Source: Eubacterium sp.
GTDB lineage: Bacteria > Bacillota > Clostridia > Lachnospirales > Lachnospiraceae
Direction: 5' to 3'
Length of the DNA: 37,097 nucleotides
Assembly: GCA_017623885.1 (NCBI GenBank)
Contig: JAGAOE010000100.1
Coordinates: 1-37,097, forward strand
A program made the translations under genes and the position numbers. Below are positions 35,741 to 37,097 of the stretch, piece after piece. The notes under the pieces are model-generated. The model had not been told where the DNA came from and did not search any database. It was given only the letters and a program-made list of their open reading frames with translations. Positions within the stretch are counted from its first letter, which is position 1. Every line of letters begins with the position of its first letter.

Positions 35741-36850
35741 ATGTTAAAGAAATTTAGTGTAGAGAATTTTAAAGGATTTAGAGATAAGATTACATTTGAT
35801 ATGGGGTCTCCAAGCAACTATAGTTTTAATTCCGAGATTATCGAAAACAGTTGTGTAACAAAGGGAATCGTTTATGGAATCAATAGTTGCGGTAAATCTA
35901 ATCTTGGATTGGCTATTTTTGATATTATTATTCATTTGACAGAAAAGCAAAAGCTTGCAAATAGCTATGACTTATATTTGAATATGAGTGGAAGAAAGTC
36001 TTTTGCTGAATTCGAATATATATTTACATTTGATGGACATGAAGTCGTTTACAAGTATAAGAAGACTGATGTAAATATGTTGCAGGAAGAAAGCTTGACG
36101 ATTGATGAAAAGGAAGTTATCTATTATGATTTTGTAAAAGGTGAAGGATTTACACGTTTGGAAGGAACAGAAACACTAAATGCTACAATCAAGAATGATA
36201 GCCCGATCTCACGAGTGAAGTATGTAAATAGTAATTCTATTTTATCGGAACATACCGAAAATCAGATATTTAAGAAATTCATGGATTTTGTGGAGCGTAT
36301 GTTACTTTTTTATTCTTTGGATAACAGAGGATATGAAGGCTTTATGAACGGGAGTGAGAGTATTGCGGAAGGAATTGTAAACTGCGGAAAAGTAGAAGCA
36401 TTCGAAGAATTTTTGAAAGAAAACGATATTATTTATAATTTATATCCTTGTGAAGTGGACGGAAGAAAATCCATCTATTGTCGATTTGAGAATCAAGATG
36501 TGGATTTCTTTAAGATTGCGTCTACAGGAACTCGTTCTCTCGCACTTTTCTATTACTGGTATCTTAGAATGCAGAAAGCATCGTTTGTGTTCGTTGATGA
36601 ATTTGATGCATTTTATCACTTTGAATTATCTGAAGATGTAGAAAAACGGTTAAGAAAGTTGAAAGGCGTGCAGATATTTACAACAACACACAATACGGAT
36701 CTTATGAGCAATGATTTATTGAGACCGGATTGCTATTTCATTTTGAAAGACAACAAAATAAAAGCTATCGCAGACCTTACAGAGAAGGAATTACGTTTCG
36801 CGCATAATCTTCAGAAAAAGTATAAGGCAGGTGCATTTAATGGCAGATAG
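35741..36850 (+). CDS. AAA15/COG1106-like ATPase, possible abortive-infection component
   Basis: A 369-residue ABC-type (SMC/RecF-like) ATPase. The N-terminus MLKKFSVENFKGFRDK is typical. Walker A is GINSCGKS (46-53), the signature region TGTRSLALFYYWYLRMQKA (about 262-280), Walker B FVFVDEFDAF (282-291) and the switch His H317 in TTTHNTDL. The lack of a long coiled coil and the COG1106 look match RloA/AriA/AbiL-type ATPases of phage-defence pairs. AAAGGA (35726-35731) supports the ATG at 35741. It overlaps the next gene by 11 bp. More A+T-rich than the core genes around it, consistent with transfer. Confidence 0.8.
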   Translation: MLKKFSVENFKGFRDKITFDMGSPSNYSFNSEIIENSCVTKGIVYGINSCGKSNLGLAIFDIIIHLTEKQKLANSYDLYLNMSGRKSFAEFEYIFTFDGHEVVYKYKKTDVNMLQEESLTIDEKEVIYYDFVKGEGFTRLEGTETLNATIKNDSPISRVKYVNSNSILSEHTENQIFKKFMDFVERMLLFYSLDNRGYEGFMNGSESIAEGIVNCGKVEAFEEFLKENDIIYNLYPCEVDGRKSIYCRFENQDVDFFKIASTGTRSLALFYYWYLRMQKASFVFVDEFDAFYHFELSEDVEKRLRKLKGVQIFTTTHNTDLMSNDLLRPDCYFILKDNKIKAIADLTEKELRFAHNLQKKYKAGAFNGR

Positions 36851-37097
36851 GGACTATAAAGCATTCATAGTCGAGGGGGAAGCCAGAGAACCAATTATTA
36901 TGAATAGCACGAAAACAATTACATATGAAAAATATCTAGAGATAATAAATCCGCTTGAAATATACAAAATGGAAGAGTTGATAATGAAAAATCAATGCGT
37001 ATTTATATTGAGTGCATTTCCGGAGTTTCTGATAGATTACTTTGGCGTACGACTATGGAGAACGTGTGTGAAGCATGTAAGTGATTTATTTGCTACG
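36840..37097 (+). CDS. Partner gene of the AAA ATPase, partial at the window end
   Basis: The first 86 codons of a gene that continues past the window. It starts MADRDYKAFIVEGEAREPII, overlapping the ATPase gene by 11 bp. The early FIVEGEAREP resembles the strand-Glu-Gly opening of Toprim/RloB-type nucleases often partnered with COG1106 ATPases (xEGexxEP), but that is a short match. Later residues (INPLEIYKMEEL, CVFILSAFPEFL) are not diagnostic. The overlap shows the two are co-translated and should act together. Confidence 0.6.
   Translation, partial: MADRDYKAFIVEGEAREPIIMNSTKTITYEKYLEIINPLEIYKMEELIMKNQCVFILSAFPEFLIDYFGVRLWRTCVKHVSDLFAT

Overview
The window looks like a chromosomal piece of a Gram-positive anaerobe of the class Clostridia, most likely family Lachnospiraceae. 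This is an inference from gene order and protein style, not from a marker gene. Its core is the Firmicutes block ylxM-ffh-rpsP-khpA-rimM-trmD-...-rplS-lepB-rbgA-lepB-rnhB-ylqG-ylqH-yraN-pgeF, an order also known from Bacillus subtilis. Most genes have strong AAGGAGG-type ribosome binding sites.

Region 1 (1-7220) is a glycosaminoglycan or uronide utilisation locus: a GH88 unsaturated glucuronyl hydrolase, a heparinase II/III-type lyase, a YesL/DUF624 membrane protein, a GH2 beta-glucuronidase with a short active-site loop, and a discoidin-like protein without a signal peptide. Two copies of a palindromic, MITE-like element (301-390 and 4360-4570) lie just upstream of the GH88 and GH2 genes.

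Region 2 (7221-25148) is the SRP/ribosome-maturation block. Between trmD and rplS, genes normally close together, sits about 8.3 kb of unusual sequence. It holds a GNAT-like protein translationally coupled to trmD, a giant protein with a divergent UbiB/ABC1-type atypical kinase domain, a downstream reading frame that continues that domain in the -1 frame, and a second GNAT protein whose C-terminal half resembles the first. This is the best candidate for an undescribed system. rplS has its own promoter and a short structured leader. After rplS come two signal peptidases flanking rbgA, then rnhB, a FliK-like/FlhB-like pair (ylqG-ylqH), and yraN.

Region 3 (25171-32948) holds pgeF, a convergent SpoVB-like flippase gene interrupted by one in-frame TGA, a NifS-type cysteine desulfurase, and two one-carbon genes: a homocysteine methyltransferase/methylenetetrahydrofolate reductase fusion and a short cobalamin-dependent MetH lacking the reactivation domain. 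A strong hairpin at 32986-33033 separates this from the next block.

Region 4 (33058-37097) holds a leftward ABC exporter operon with a LytTR regulator and a DUF3021 membrane protein, preceded by a 21-bp-phased direct repeat that looks like a LytTR site. It is followed by a rightward AAA15/COG1106-like ATPase gene overlapping a second gene that runs off the window, resembling a two-gene abortive-infection module.
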